This document shows, one piece after another, positions 1 through 7,257 of a stretch of DNA of 22,357 nucleotides. The translations under genes were made by a program, and so were the position numbers. The stretch is from DASUFH01 sp036274645 (GTDB lineage: Bacteria; Acidobacteriota; Terriglobia; 20CM-2-55-15). Under the pieces are notes generated by a model that had not been told where the DNA came from, did not search any database, and worked only from the letters and a program-made list of their open reading frames with translations. Numbering within the stretch: the first letter of the stretch is position 1; each line of letters begins with the position of its first letter. The DNA lies in assembly GCA_036274645.1 (NCBI GenBank), contig DASUFH010000363.1, positions 1 through 22,357 of the forward strand, given 5' to 3'.

Positions 1-487
1 CTTCGGCCACGTGGATATCCTGGTCAACAACGCCGGCTTCGGCGTCTTCAAGAAGCTGGTCGATATGGATCTCACGGGATTCGAGGCCGTTTTCCGCACC
101 AACGTTACGGGCGCCATGCTGATGGGCCGTGAGGCCGCCCGACATTTCGTTTCGCGGCAGAGCGGCAACATCATCAACATCTGCTCCACCGCAAGCCATC
201 GCGGCGCTCCGAACGGCACGGCGTATTACGCGAGCAAGTCCGCGCTGCGCGCCATGACCGAGTGCTGGCGGGCCGAACTCCGCCAGTACAACATTCGCGT
301 GATTCTGATCAATCCGAGCGAAGTCATCACGAATTTCGGTGAGGTGATCGGCATCCAGCAGAAGCCGAATCCGACGAAGCTGCATCCTGAAGACATTGCG
401 CGCATGGTTCGCGCCACGCTCGAAATGGACGATCGTGGGTTCACGACCGAGTTGACGATCTTCGCGACCAATCCGCGGGAGTTGTAG
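1..487 (+). CDS. Short-chain dehydrogenase/reductase, 3' part (5' truncated by window edge)
   Basis: This is the C-terminal part of a classical SDR NAD(P)(H)-dependent oxidoreductase. The frame is open from the window edge, so the Rossmann glycine motif lies outside. Visible marks are NNAG at the start (end of beta-4), the catalytic serine region (ICSTAS) and the catalytic YxxxK (YYASK), followed by a typical substrate-loop region (NPSEVITNF). The TAG stop is at 485-487. The substrate cannot be read from the sequence. Family members with this pattern (ketoreductases, sepiapterin-reductase-like enzymes) act in the cytosol. The gene converges on the zinc-ribbon gene, which ends only 21 bases away, and no obvious terminator lies between them. 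Confidence 0.9.
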   Translation, partial: FGHVDILVNNAGFGVFKKLVDMDLTGFEAVFRTNVTGAMLMGREAARHFVSRQSGNIINICSTASHRGAPNGTAYYASKSALRAMTECWRAELRQYNIRVILINPSEVITNFGEVIGIQQKPNPTKLHPEDIARMVRATLEMDDRGFTTELTIFATNPREL

Positions 488-508
488 TCCGGGAGGCTGA
501 AGGCCGGG

Positions 509-1243
509 TCAGGCGACCTCGAACGGGTGGTCCATGTTTTCCGGATCGTAGAGGAAGCGCTGGCAGGCGTCGCAGGGAATGATGCGATCGTTTTTGCGGA
601 TTTCCTGGAAGACCTGGGGCCGGATACGCACCTTGCACATTTCGCAGATATAGTTCCGGGCGGCCGCCACCGCGACGCCACCGCGAGCCTTGCGGACGCG
701 CTCATAACGGGTCATGAGCGCGTCGTCGCTGATGCCGGCCTCCACCTGTTTCCGCTCTTCCAGATACGCGTCGAGGGCCGCCTGGTCCTTGCGGTTCTCC
801 TCTTCGAGCGCCTTGCGGTCCACGTTGACGGCCTGCTGGTCGTTCTTCAGCTGCGCCTCGGCCTGTTTCAGCTCCTGCTGGAGGGATTCCGCCTCCATCA
901 TGAGCGCGAGGATGTCGTCTTCGATCTTTCGGATCGCCAGACCGGCATGCTCGATCTCCTTTTGCAGCGCCTTGTACTCTTCGTTGGTTTTCACCGAGAG
1001 CATCTGCTCGCGATATTTGGAGATCTTGGCTTCGTGCGAGCCGGTCTCCGCCTCCAGCTTCTTGCGGGTGGCCTGGTTGGTCTTGATCTTTTCGCGAACG
1101 GAGTCCAGAGCGGTGGTCGCTGAGCTGAGTTTTTCGTCCAGCTTGCGGGAGGTGGCCGGAAAACCTTCCACCTTGGCTCGAAGTTCCTGAACGGACAGAT
1201 CGATGCTTTGAATACGGATGATTTGTTTCAGATCGGCGTTCAT
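509..1243 (-). CDS. Coiled-coil C4 zinc-ribbon protein
   Basis: A 244-residue protein made of a long heptad-rich coiled coil (about residues 5-185, rich in E, K, Q, A and L) and a C-terminal C4 zinc ribbon (CEMC, then CDAC about 20 residues later; Cys200, 203, 224 and 227). This is the architecture of the zf-RING_7 / HP0958-like family. Those proteins are cytosolic and thought to bind nucleic acid or act as chaperones, and no precise role can be given here. The frame extends to a TTG at 1252, but the ATG at 1243 is the likelier start. Its 5' leader is unusual: the gene begins 10 bases after the last base of tRNA-Ile2 with no Shine-Dalgarno, so the two are probably transcribed together. Confidence 0.85.
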   Translation of the reverse strand: MNADLKQIIRIQSIDLSVQELRAKVEGFPATSRKLDEKLSSATTALDSVREKIKTNQATRKKLEAETGSHEAKISKYREQMLSVKTNEEYKALQKEIEHAGLAIRKIEDDILALMMEAESLQQELKQAEAQLKNDQQAVNVDRKALEEENRKDQAALDAYLEERKQVEAGISDDALMTRYERVRKARGGVAVAAARNYICEMCKVRIRPQVFQEIRKNDRIIPCDACQRFLYDPENMDHPFEVA

Positions 1244-1252
1244 CGATTTCAA

Positions 1253-1326
1253 TGGGCCCAGTAGGACTTGAACCTACGACTGCCCGGTTATGAGCCGGGA
1301 GCTCTGACCAACTGAGCTATGGGCCC
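1253..1326 (-). tRNA. tRNA-Ile2 (CAU anticodon, lysidine-modified), alternatively tRNA-Met
   Basis: A full cloverleaf can be drawn on the minus strand: 7-bp acceptor GGGCCCA/TGGGCCC, D stem GCTC/GAGC, anticodon stem CCCGG/CCGGG with loop CTCATAA, T stem GTAGG/CCTAC, discriminator A. The anticodon is CAU. Acceptor pairs C4:G69 and C5:G68 are the pairs that mark E. coli tRNA-Ile2 for TilS, whereas E. coli elongator tRNA-Met has U4:A69 and A5:U68. The body also resembles Bacillus tRNA-Ile2. Reading AUA codons via lysidine is therefore preferred over Met. CCA is not encoded. The gene lies between rpoD and the zinc-ribbon gene. Confidence 0.88.
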
Positions 1327-1400
1327 TGCGCCTCAGCGCACGCTTTGCAGCCTAGTCACAGCCTGCGCCTCAGCGCAGGCATTGTAGCCTAGTCACGGCC
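1327..1400 (-). repeat. Two tandem 37-nt repeats, each with a GC hairpin
   Basis: Unit 1 is 1327-1363 and unit 2 is 1364-1400, with 33 of 37 positions identical. Each carries the inverted repeat TGCGC-CTCA-GCGCA. In unit 2 this extends to an 8-bp stem with a 4-nt loop (1361-1380). On the minus strand unit 2 also contains TACAAT (1381-1386), a -10-like hexamer that reads TGCAAA in unit 1. The pair fills the space between the rpoD stop and tRNA-Ile2. It may serve as a terminator or processing hairpin for rpoD, as a tRNA leader, or both. Confidence 0.8.
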
Positions 1401-1460
1401 GCTCCCGGCGAGGAAACCCCGTTGCCGGGCGTCTTCGCGGGCGCGGGCGGCCTTCATCTG

Positions 1461-3170
1461 CTAGTCGCGACCCGTTCCATCGAGGAAAGCCCGCAACCGC
1501 CGGCTGCGGCTGGGATGGCGCAGTTTGCGGAGCGCTTTAGCCTCGATCTGCCGGATGCGTTCGCGGGTGACCGCGAAGTTCTGGCCGACTTCCTCAAGGG
1601 TGTGCTCGGTGCCATCTTCCAGGCCGAAACGCATCTTGATGACCCGCTCCTCGCGCGGCGTGAGCGTGTTCAACACGTGTTCGGTCATTTCCTTGAGGTT
1701 GATGTTGATGACCGCGTCCGCCGGCGAAACCACTCCGCGGTCTTCGATGAAGTCGCCCAGATGCGAATCTTCCTCTTCACCGATCGGCGTTTCGAGCGAG
1801 ATTGGTTCCTGCGCGATCTTGAGGACCTTGCGGACCTTCGCGACCGGGATGTCCATCCGCTTGGCGATCTCTTCGCTGGTCGGTTCCCGTCCCAGCTCCT
1901 GAACCAGGGCCCGCGACGTGCGGATCAGCTTGTTGATCGTTTCGATCATGTGGACAGGAATACGGATCGTCCTCGCCTGATCGGCGATCGCGCGGGTGAT
2001 GGCCTGGCGAATCCACCACGTGGCGTAGGTCGAAAACTTGTATCCGCGGCGGTATTCGAACTTGTCGACCGCCTTCATGAGGCCGATATTCCCTTCCTGG
2101 ATGAGGTCGAGGAACTGCAGGCCGCGATTCGTATATTTCTTGGCGATCGACACAACCAGGCGGAGGTTGGCCTCAACCAGTTCGCGCTTGGCGATTTCGG
2201 CCGTAATCTGGCCCGCCATCATGGTCTGCAGAGTTCTTCGCAGGTCGAGGGCGGAGGTCTTGGTCTCTTCCTCGATTTCGCTGATTTTGGCCTTCACGGC
2301 CCGGATGTCCTTGAGAACGGCGGGCCGGTTTTCCTTGCGGACGTGTTCCGCCTTGCGCTCCAGGCGGCTCAATTCCTGTTCGAGCGGGCGGACCCGTTCG
2401 ACGGTGCGTTTCATCAATTCCATCAGCCGGAGCTTTTCGGAGTTCGAGAATTCAAGGGCGCGTACCAGCCGGGACAACTCGATGCGGGTTCGTCCCAGGT
2501 TCCAGCGGGCGCGGCGGATCTGTGTTTTCTTCGCTTTGGCCTTGGACAGGCTGTCGAGCTTGGCGCGGAGCGTGTTGATCTTCTTATGGACCTTGCCGAT
2601 CATCAGGATGGCTTCGATCGTTTCCTGCAGCTTGGCCTCGATCTTGTCGTCGGTCAGTTCCTCGTCGCTGAACTGCAGGATGTCTTTGATGGCGCCGGGA
2701 TCCTGCATCAGCTGCTCGCCCAGGCCAATGATTTCGCGGACGATCACGGGTGAACGGGAAAGGGACTTGAGTACGGTGAGCTGGCCGCGCTCGATTCGTT
2801 TGGCAATCTCGACTTCGCCGTCGCGCGTCAGCAGGGGAACTGTACCCATTTCACGCAGGTACATGCGGACCGGGTCGTTGGTCTTTTCGAGCGCTCCGGG
2901 AGTCAGATCGAGGTCGACGTCTTCGGAAGCCTCGACCTCGAACTTCTTGTCCGTGGAGATCTTGTCGAGACCGGCAAAGCTCTGGTCCTCCGTATCGATA
3001 ACTTCAATCCCCGCCGTGCCGAAGGCGGAGAACAGGTCATCGAGGTCTTCAGCTGAAGCGCTGATCTCCGGCGGGAGCAGGTCGCTGACCTCGTCATAAA
3101 GGAGGTAGCCCTTTTCCTTGCCGATATCGATCAGCTTCTGTACTTCATCGTATTTTTCTTCAAGTCCCAA
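1461..3170 (-). CDS. rpoD: RNA polymerase primary sigma factor (sigma-70, RpoD)
   Basis: A 569-residue housekeeping sigma factor. Region 1.1 is at the N terminus (GKEKGYLLYDEVSDLLP). Region 1.2 follows near residue 95 (DPVRMYLREMG). A charged helical non-conserved region separates it from regions 2.1-2.4 (ANLRLVVSIAKKY, DLIQEGNIGLMKAVDKFEY, YKFSTYATWWIRQAI) and region 3. Region 4 ends the protein with the -35-binding helix-turn-helix (VTRERIRQIEAKALRKLRHP). The start is TTG, with a good GGAGG six bases upstream, and region 1.1 begins right there, so it is preferred over later ATGs. It follows dnaG after 49 bases, the core of the macromolecular-synthesis operon, but rpsU is not found upstream of dnaG. 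Confidence 0.97.
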   Translation of the reverse strand: MGLEEKYDEVQKLIDIGKEKGYLLYDEVSDLLPPEISASAEDLDDLFSAFGTAGIEVIDTEDQSFAGLDKISTDKKFEVEASEDVDLDLTPGALEKTNDPVRMYLREMGTVPLLTRDGEVEIAKRIERGQLTVLKSLSRSPVIVREIIGLGEQLMQDPGAIKDILQFSDEELTDDKIEAKLQETIEAILMIGKVHKKINTLRAKLDSLSKAKAKKTQIRRARWNLGRTRIELSRLVRALEFSNSEKLRLMELMKRTVERVRPLEQELSRLERKAEHVRKENRPAVLKDIRAVKAKISEIEEETKTSALDLRRTLQTMMAGQITAEIAKRELVEANLRLVVSIAKKYTNRGLQFLDLIQEGNIGLMKAVDKFEYRRGYKFSTYATWWIRQAITRAIADQARTIRIPVHMIETINKLIRTSRALVQELGREPTSEEIAKRMDIPVAKVRKVLKIAQEPISLETPIGEEEDSHLGDFIEDRGVVSPADAVININLKEMTEHVLNTLTPREERVIKMRFGLEDGTEHTLEEVGQNFAVTRERIRQIEAKALRKLRHPSRSRRLRAFLDGTGRD

Positions 3171-3219
3171 ATCTGGCCTCCAAGGCGAAAATAAAAGTTG
3201 TGCCGGTCATCCGCCGCCC

Positions 3220-4959
3220 TCAGGCGCGCGGACGCAGCGCCTCAACCATCCGGCTTCGTTCTCTCATGATATCCCGGTGTTGCTCAAGCAGTTCCGCAGG
3301 GGCGGCTTCAGTTCCGTACTGCTGGAGTCTCTCTCGGATCTCCTTTTCCTTTTTGACGAGATGCGCATCATAGAGTTTCTGGATGGATGCTCGAGCATGC
3401 TCCATCGTTAGCGGCCCAACCGGCTCCAGAACGGCTTCGCGCACCTGTTTGCGCAACTCCGCGTCTTCCAGGCCGCGCAGGGTCTCTTCCAGGCTGTGGG
3501 GATCCAGAATCAGCCGCTCAATCACCGGCCAGCTCCAGGCGTCTTTCCAGAATTCGTCCTCCGCCAGTGGACGCAACGCCTCGCAAAGGGACGCGTCCTG
3601 TCCGAGCGCCTGGATGAGCTGCCGTTCCGCGCTGGGCAGGCGCCGGGTCATTTGCGGAGCCCCCGGCCTCCGAACCGGCGCGAGATCTCTCGCCCTGCCC
3701 TTGAGATTCAACCGTTCCAGAACGAGTCCTTCGGGCAGCTTGAATCCCTGTGCGATCGCTTTGGCGACCTCGAGCTGCTCCACCCGGTCCTGGATCCGGG
3801 CCACGTGCTCCATCACGTCCTTGACGGCGGCCGCCTTCAGCGACGGCTCTTCGAGATCGAACCGGTTGGCGGCGTCGGTCATGAGGTACTGCCAGAAGTA
3901 CGGCGCGCCATCCAGCAGCCGCTGGTACACCTCCGCCCCCTCTTTTCGCATGAACTCGTCCGGATCGAGCGAGCCGGGGAGCCGCAGCACCCGCACGCGC
4001 AACCCTTTTTCCAGCAAAAGGTCGATCGACCGGCGCATGGCATTCTGCCCCGCCGTATCGGGGTCGTAGTTCATGACGACTTCCGGAACGTAACGGGCGG
4101 CCAGCGCCACCTGATGGGGCGTCAGGCTGGTTCCGCAGGACGCCACCACGTTTTCGACGCCGTACTGATGCAGGGTCAGGCAGTCGAAATACCCTTCGAC
4201 CATGACCAGCCGCCCGCTCCGGCGCGCCGCGTCCCGCGCCATGTGCATGGCATAGAGCACATGCGACTTCGAATACAGCGGCGATTCGGGCGAGTTCAGG
4301 TACTTCGGTTCCTGGTCTCCCAGCGCCCGCCCCCCGAACGCGATCGTTTTTCCGCGCTCGTCCCAGATCGGAAACATCAGACGCCGGCGAAAACGGTCGA
4401 AAATTTCTCCACGATCGTTCTTCTGAAACAGTCCGGTCGATACCGGGTCGAGCTTTGTGCGGACAGTCTGCGCCAGTCCGGATGCGGGGGCATAGCCCAG
4501 CTGGAAACGCTCGACGGAAGTGGCGTTCACCTGCCGTTTGGCCAACGCCTGACGCGCCGGCGCTCCCTCCGGTTCGTTCAGCATGTCTCGAAAGTGCGCC
4601 GCCGCCTGAGTGTATAGTTCCAGCAGTTGCCGGCGTTCTTCCGCCTTCTTGTCTTCGCCAAAACTTCCCGGATTCGACGGTATGGGAATTCCGCATTTCT
4701 CGGCGACGATCTTCAGCGCTTCGGGGAACGGAACCCGCTCGGTCAGCATCACGAATTCGAAAACATCACCCCCAACGCCGCACCCGAAGCAATGAAAGAG
4801 TCTCCTGTCCCGGTGGACCGAAAACGACGGTGTCTTTTCAGAATGGAAAGGGCACAGGGCCTTCAAGGCGGCTCCGGACCCCTTTAACGTCACGCCATAG
4901 TCCGAAACCACTCGGACGATGTCGGCAGATTCTCGAACGGTTCCGGCAAAGTCTCTCAT
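3220..4959 (-). CDS. dnaG: DNA primase
   Basis: A 579-residue primase that makes RNA primers at the replication fork. The N-terminal CHC2 zinc finger is intact (CPFH, then CFGC; Cys36, His39, Cys57, Cys60). The TOPRIM core has VEGYFD, NYDPDTAG and LDPDEF, which supply the acidic metal-binding residues. The C-terminal helical part should bind DnaB. The frame opens further upstream to a TTG at 4995, but a good promoter occupies 4996-5023 and would start transcription near 4989, downstream of that TTG. The ATG at 4959 (MRDFAGTV) is therefore chosen, and it also matches where DnaG homology begins. No Shine-Dalgarno is visible. It is the first gene of the dnaG-rpoD operon. Confidence 0.96.
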   Translation of the reverse strand: MRDFAGTVRESADIVRVVSDYGVTLKGSGAALKALCPFHSEKTPSFSVHRDRRLFHCFGCGVGGDVFEFVMLTERVPFPEALKIVAEKCGIPIPSNPGSFGEDKKAEERRQLLELYTQAAAHFRDMLNEPEGAPARQALAKRQVNATSVERFQLGYAPASGLAQTVRTKLDPVSTGLFQKNDRGEIFDRFRRRLMFPIWDERGKTIAFGGRALGDQEPKYLNSPESPLYSKSHVLYAMHMARDAARRSGRLVMVEGYFDCLTLHQYGVENVVASCGTSLTPHQVALAARYVPEVVMNYDPDTAGQNAMRRSIDLLLEKGLRVRVLRLPGSLDPDEFMRKEGAEVYQRLLDGAPYFWQYLMTDAANRFDLEEPSLKAAAVKDVMEHVARIQDRVEQLEVAKAIAQGFKLPEGLVLERLNLKGRARDLAPVRRPGAPQMTRRLPSAERQLIQALGQDASLCEALRPLAEDEFWKDAWSWPVIERLILDPHSLEETLRGLEDAELRKQVREAVLEPVGPLTMEHARASIQKLYDAHLVKKEKEIRERLQQYGTEAAPAELLEQHRDIMRERSRMVEALRPRA

Positions 4960-4995
4960 GAGGGCATTAGCGGACCCAAAAGCAAAATCAGACAA

Positions 4996-5023
4996 TGTAT
5001 ACGGCGCTATCGGAAATAATCAA
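4996..5023 (-). promoter_or_regulatory. Sigma-70 promoter for dnaG-rpoD
   Basis: On the minus strand TTGATT (5018-5023) and TATACA (4996-5001) are separated by 16 bases. Transcription would begin near 4989, about 30 bases before the dnaG ATG. This is the most complete -35/-10 pair seen in the window. Confidence 0.6.
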
Positions 5024-5082
5024 GGGAAATTCAGCGGAAAGCCTCGACGCTCTTCCCGTGAGGACCGTCCGTTCCCGCCTGA

Positions 5083-5104
5083 GAGTCGGGGGATCCCCCG
5101 ACTC
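5083..5104 (-). terminator. Perfect 22-bp palindrome, terminator-like
   Basis: An uninterrupted self-complementary stretch (GAGTCGGGGGA and its complement) lies between the end of the cytochrome/HMBD operon and the dnaG promoter. As RNA it gives a 9-bp stem with a small loop. There is no U tract, so it could be a U-less terminator or a barrier insulating the dnaG promoter. Confidence 0.45.
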
Positions 5105-5138
5105 GTCGGAGCCGCGACGTTTCCGGCGCGCCATTTCC

Positions 5139-6014
5139 TCACTTCACGGGAATGTCGAAGTGGACGGTGTTCACGACTCCGTTGCGCTGGAACTGGAGCC
5201 ACACGCGATGAGTTCGCGAGCGCGGAAATATCACGTCGAACTGCAGGTCGGGACCGTCTGCCCGGACCGGATGCGTATGCATCATGTCGATCAAGTCGTC
5301 GCTGACGGCGAGCATATGTCCCCACGCCCCGATGTATTTTTCGAATCCCTCGCTCGGAGACACACGAACGTGTAACTGGGCGGTCTGTCCGGCGACCGGC
5401 TGTTGCGGAACGCTTTTGAGCTCCACGCGCAGGTTCTCCGCCTGCTTTGGCGAGGAGTCCGGAGTCAGTCGCCGGGGTGTCATCGCTCCTGTGCCGCCGA
5501 TAATGACGGTCTTCGCAATCAATTGAGGTGTCGCCGCTTCGGGATAGAAGTCTCCCAGGACACGATAAAGACCAGGCTCGGGAAAGCTGTAGTCGAACAG
5601 GAAGCGGTTGTCCTTCCACTGCGGATGATCGTGGACGAACACCTCCAGATCCTCGCTGACGATGAACATGTGGAACAGCTTTTCGTGCATGACGCTGAAC
5701 TTCGTCACGACGTTGTTCTTCCATGGATCATGAACTTCAAACGAGAGCCGGGCCGGTTTCCGTGGTTGCGGCGCTGCCGGACTGACGTTGAAATTCAGAT
5801 GGTATTCGACCGGGTCCGGTATGCCCGAGGCCAGCTTCATGCCGCATCGCGGGCAATTTCCCGGCGCCATCGAGCGGATATCCTTGTCCATTGGACACAC
5901 CCAGACCAGGTCGCCAGCGGCGTTGGTCATGGTCGGAGCCGGAGTTTGCGCGGCAAGGGCTCCGCCAATGACCAGCAGCAGAATGATTCCTGTGAATCGG
6001 GCAAACGGTCGCAC
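5139..6014 (-). CDS. Exported protein with heavy-metal-binding domain and duplicated His-rich motif
   Basis: A 291-residue protein with a signal peptide (cleavage likely near ALAA, residue 22). A short heavy-metal-binding domain follows: CPMD at residues 40-43 and CPRCGM at 54-59, the motif that precedes many CusB and CopA proteins. The rest is beta-rich and contains two similar His-containing blocks, one at about residues 115-131 (HMFIVSEDL, HDHP) and one at 233-249 (HMLAVSDDL, HTHP), suggesting two tandem YtkA/FixH-like domains. A periplasmic copper/silver-binding role is inferred from the motifs and neighbours. The start is GTG at 6014 with GGAGG five bases upstream. It follows the cytochrome gene by 22 bases, so the two likely form one operon. 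Confidence is high for the gene and moderate for the function. Confidence 0.8.
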   Translation of the reverse strand: MRPFARFTGIILLLVIGGALAAQTPAPTMTNAAGDLVWVCPMDKDIRSMAPGNCPRCGMKLASGIPDPVEYHLNFNVSPAAPQPRKPARLSFEVHDPWKNNVVTKFSVMHEKLFHMFIVSEDLEVFVHDHPQWKDNRFLFDYSFPEPGLYRVLGDFYPEAATPQLIAKTVIIGGTGAMTPRRLTPDSSPKQAENLRVELKSVPQQPVAGQTAQLHVRVSPSEGFEKYIGAWGHMLAVSDDLIDMMHTHPVRADGPDLQFDVIFPRSRTHRVWLQFQRNGVVNTVHFDIPVK

Positions 6015-6036
6015 ACCAGCCTCCAGATCGTCGCGT

Positions 6037-6732
6037 CTACTTTGGTTTCGGCGCGGCCTTTTTTCCCGGAAGCAAAACCATCTGAGCGCCGCTGGGAATA
6101 CCGTGAATTACAGAGCCCTTCGGCAGCTCAATCGGAGCGCGCAGCAGAAACGGATGAGCAAAGGCGTCCTGGTACTCGTAGAGCCAGAGCAACGGTTCGA
6201 TCCGCCCGTCGGGAAACCGGGCGACGATCCGAGCAGTTCCGTTCCCGCCGACCTTTTCGGGATACAGGCCATCCAGTATGAACGGCCGGGTAAGCGCAAG
6301 ATCGCCACTGACCCGCAAGGCTTCGCGCGGGAGTGAAAACCCGGATGGCTTTTTGAACCTGGGCAAGGGGGGAAGCGCGCCGGGATTGTTTCCCCGGGGC
6401 GCGTCGGAGTCGATCCAGTCCGCAATCAGTTCGATTTCTTCCTGAGTCAGTCCCGCATCGTTGCGAAAATCGCCAAATCCCTTGACCGCGCCCCACGGAG
6501 GCATCTTGCGTCCCAGCACCTGTTCCCGGATCTGGACCAGGCGGGGTTGCACTTCGCTGTAAGTCATCAGCGAAAACGACGTCCCATCTTCCCGGTGACA
6601 GCTCGCGCAGCGGGCGTAAAAGACGCGTGAAATCTCCCGGTTCCAGGTCAGGTACGCTCCCGGCGTATGCGCGTCGGAAACGCTGAGCAGAACACCCAGC
6701 GACAATAAGGCGGCGATCACTCCGTGTTTCAT
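6037..6732 (-). CDS. Exported mono-haem cytochrome c-like protein
   Basis: A 231-residue protein with an N-terminal signal peptide (cleavage likely after SDA, residue 21). A single haem c motif CASCH lies at residues 42-46, and a likely axial methionine sits in KMPPW (Met77). The segment from about 30 to 112 looks like a class-I cytochrome domain of the kind found in many soil-bacterial oxidoreductases. The remaining 120 residues are beta-rich and not recognised; they may be a substrate or partner domain. It should act in the periplasm as an electron carrier. It is the first gene of the pair with the HMBD protein. The ATG start has no good Shine-Dalgarno, and a TATACT lies 14 bases before it. 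Confidence 0.8.
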   Translation of the reverse strand: MKHGVIAALLSLGVLLSVSDAHTPGAYLTWNREISRVFYARCASCHREDGTSFSLMTYSEVQPRLVQIREQVLGRKMPPWGAVKGFGDFRNDAGLTQEEIELIADWIDSDAPRGNNPGALPPLPRFKKPSGFSLPREALRVSGDLALTRPFILDGLYPEKVGGNGTARIVARFPDGRIEPLLWLYEYQDAFAHPFLLRAPIELPKGSVIHGIPSGAQMVLLPGKKAAPKPK

Positions 6733-6746
6733 TTCTGGCGGGGGTC

Positions 6747-6752
6747 AGTATA
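6747..6752 (-). promoter_or_regulatory. -10 element for the cytochrome/HMBD operon
   Basis: TATACT on the minus strand, 14 bases before the cytochrome ATG, would give a leader of about 8 bases. No convincing -35 is seen. An 18-bp inverted repeat (TCTGA, 8 bases, TCAGA; 6779-6796) lies upstream, between this and the divergent lipoprotein gene, and could be an operator. Confidence 0.4.
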
Positions 6753-6778
6753 GTGGATGGTTTCCGCGTCACGCCGAT

Positions 6779-6796
6779 TCTGACGAAAACTTCAGA
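6779..6796. promoter_or_regulatory. Inverted repeat in divergent intergenic region
   Basis: TCTGA and TCAGA are separated by 8 bases, near the middle of the 117-base gap between the cytochrome gene (-) and the FixH-like lipoprotein gene (+). The placement suits a shared regulator site. The arms are short, so chance is possible. Confidence 0.3.
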
Positions 6797-6836
6797 TTCG
6801 GTATCGCCGGGCCCTCCGGCGGCTTGCGGGGCGCCG

Positions 6837-6842
6837 AATAAT
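6837..6842 (+). promoter_or_regulatory. -10-like element for the FixH-like lipoprotein gene
   Basis: AATAAT (one mismatch from TATAAT) sits 7 bases before the ATG at 6850, the same spacing seen at two other genes here. No -35 is visible. Confidence 0.3.
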
Positions 6843-6849
6843 AGAAGCC

Positions 6850-7257
6850 ATGAAAGACGTCCAATTGCCACTGGTGACGATCGTCCTGCTTTCACTCTTC
6901 GCCTGCCGCGGCGGGGGCGATCCGTCGGCGTTAAAACTGGTCCAGGAGCAGCGCTCCGGCGACTACACCGTCCGACTCCTGAGCGAAACCGGGACGATCA
7001 AGCAGGGATCGAGCGGCTACACGCTGGAGTTCCTGAATAAAGCCGACAATCAATTGGCGGATGTCGGCGCCGTCGAAGTGGCGCCGGTGATGGACATGCC
7101 GGGCATGGGGCCGATGATGGGCGCCGCGGAAGTAAAGGCGACATCCACGCCGGGCCGTTACGAAGTCCGGGGCAATCTGAGTATGGGCGGCCTGTGGAAG
7201 ATGGACGTCAGGTTCGGCGCCGGGCAGAAGGCGCGGTTTACTGTGAACGCCGAGTAG
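6850..7257 (+). CDS. FixH/YtkA-like lipoprotein with Met-rich motif
   Basis: A 135-residue probable lipoprotein. The N-terminal hydrophobic stretch ends in LFAC, so Cys19 is the likely lipidation site. The remainder is a small beta-sandwich of FixH/YtkA type, with the characteristic segments 'DYTVRLLSETGTIKQG', 'YTLEF' and a closing 'VRFGAGQKARFTV'. A Met-rich loop MDMPGMGPMM (residues 81-90) resembles copper(I)-binding motifs found in this family next to RND metal pumps. A periplasmic Cu(I)/Ag(I)-binding or -delivery role is inferred. It is transcribed toward the pump gene, and the two coding regions overlap tail to tail by 20 bases (7238-7257). Confidence 0.78.
   Translation: MKDVQLPLVTIVLLSLFACRGGGDPSALKLVQEQRSGDYTVRLLSETGTIKQGSSGYTLEFLNKADNQLADVGAVEVAPVMDMPGMGPMMGAAEVKATSTPGRYEVRGNLSMGGLWKMDVRFGAGQKARFTVNAE

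Noticed and set aside
1253..1326. Calling the CAU tRNA simply tRNA-Met
   Set aside because: C4:G69 and C5:G68 and overall similarity to known tRNA-Ile2 favour the lysidine isoleucine tRNA; Met is kept only as an alternative.
1422..2753. 443-codon plus-strand frame opposite rpoD, and other long frames opposite dnaG, the porin and modC
   Set aside because: The minus-strand frames are clear conserved proteins. The plus-strand frames have no recognisable domain and arise from high G+C third positions.
4960..4995. TTG-initiated N-terminal extension of DnaG
   Set aside because: The predicted transcription start lies downstream of that TTG, and the added residues match nothing in primases.
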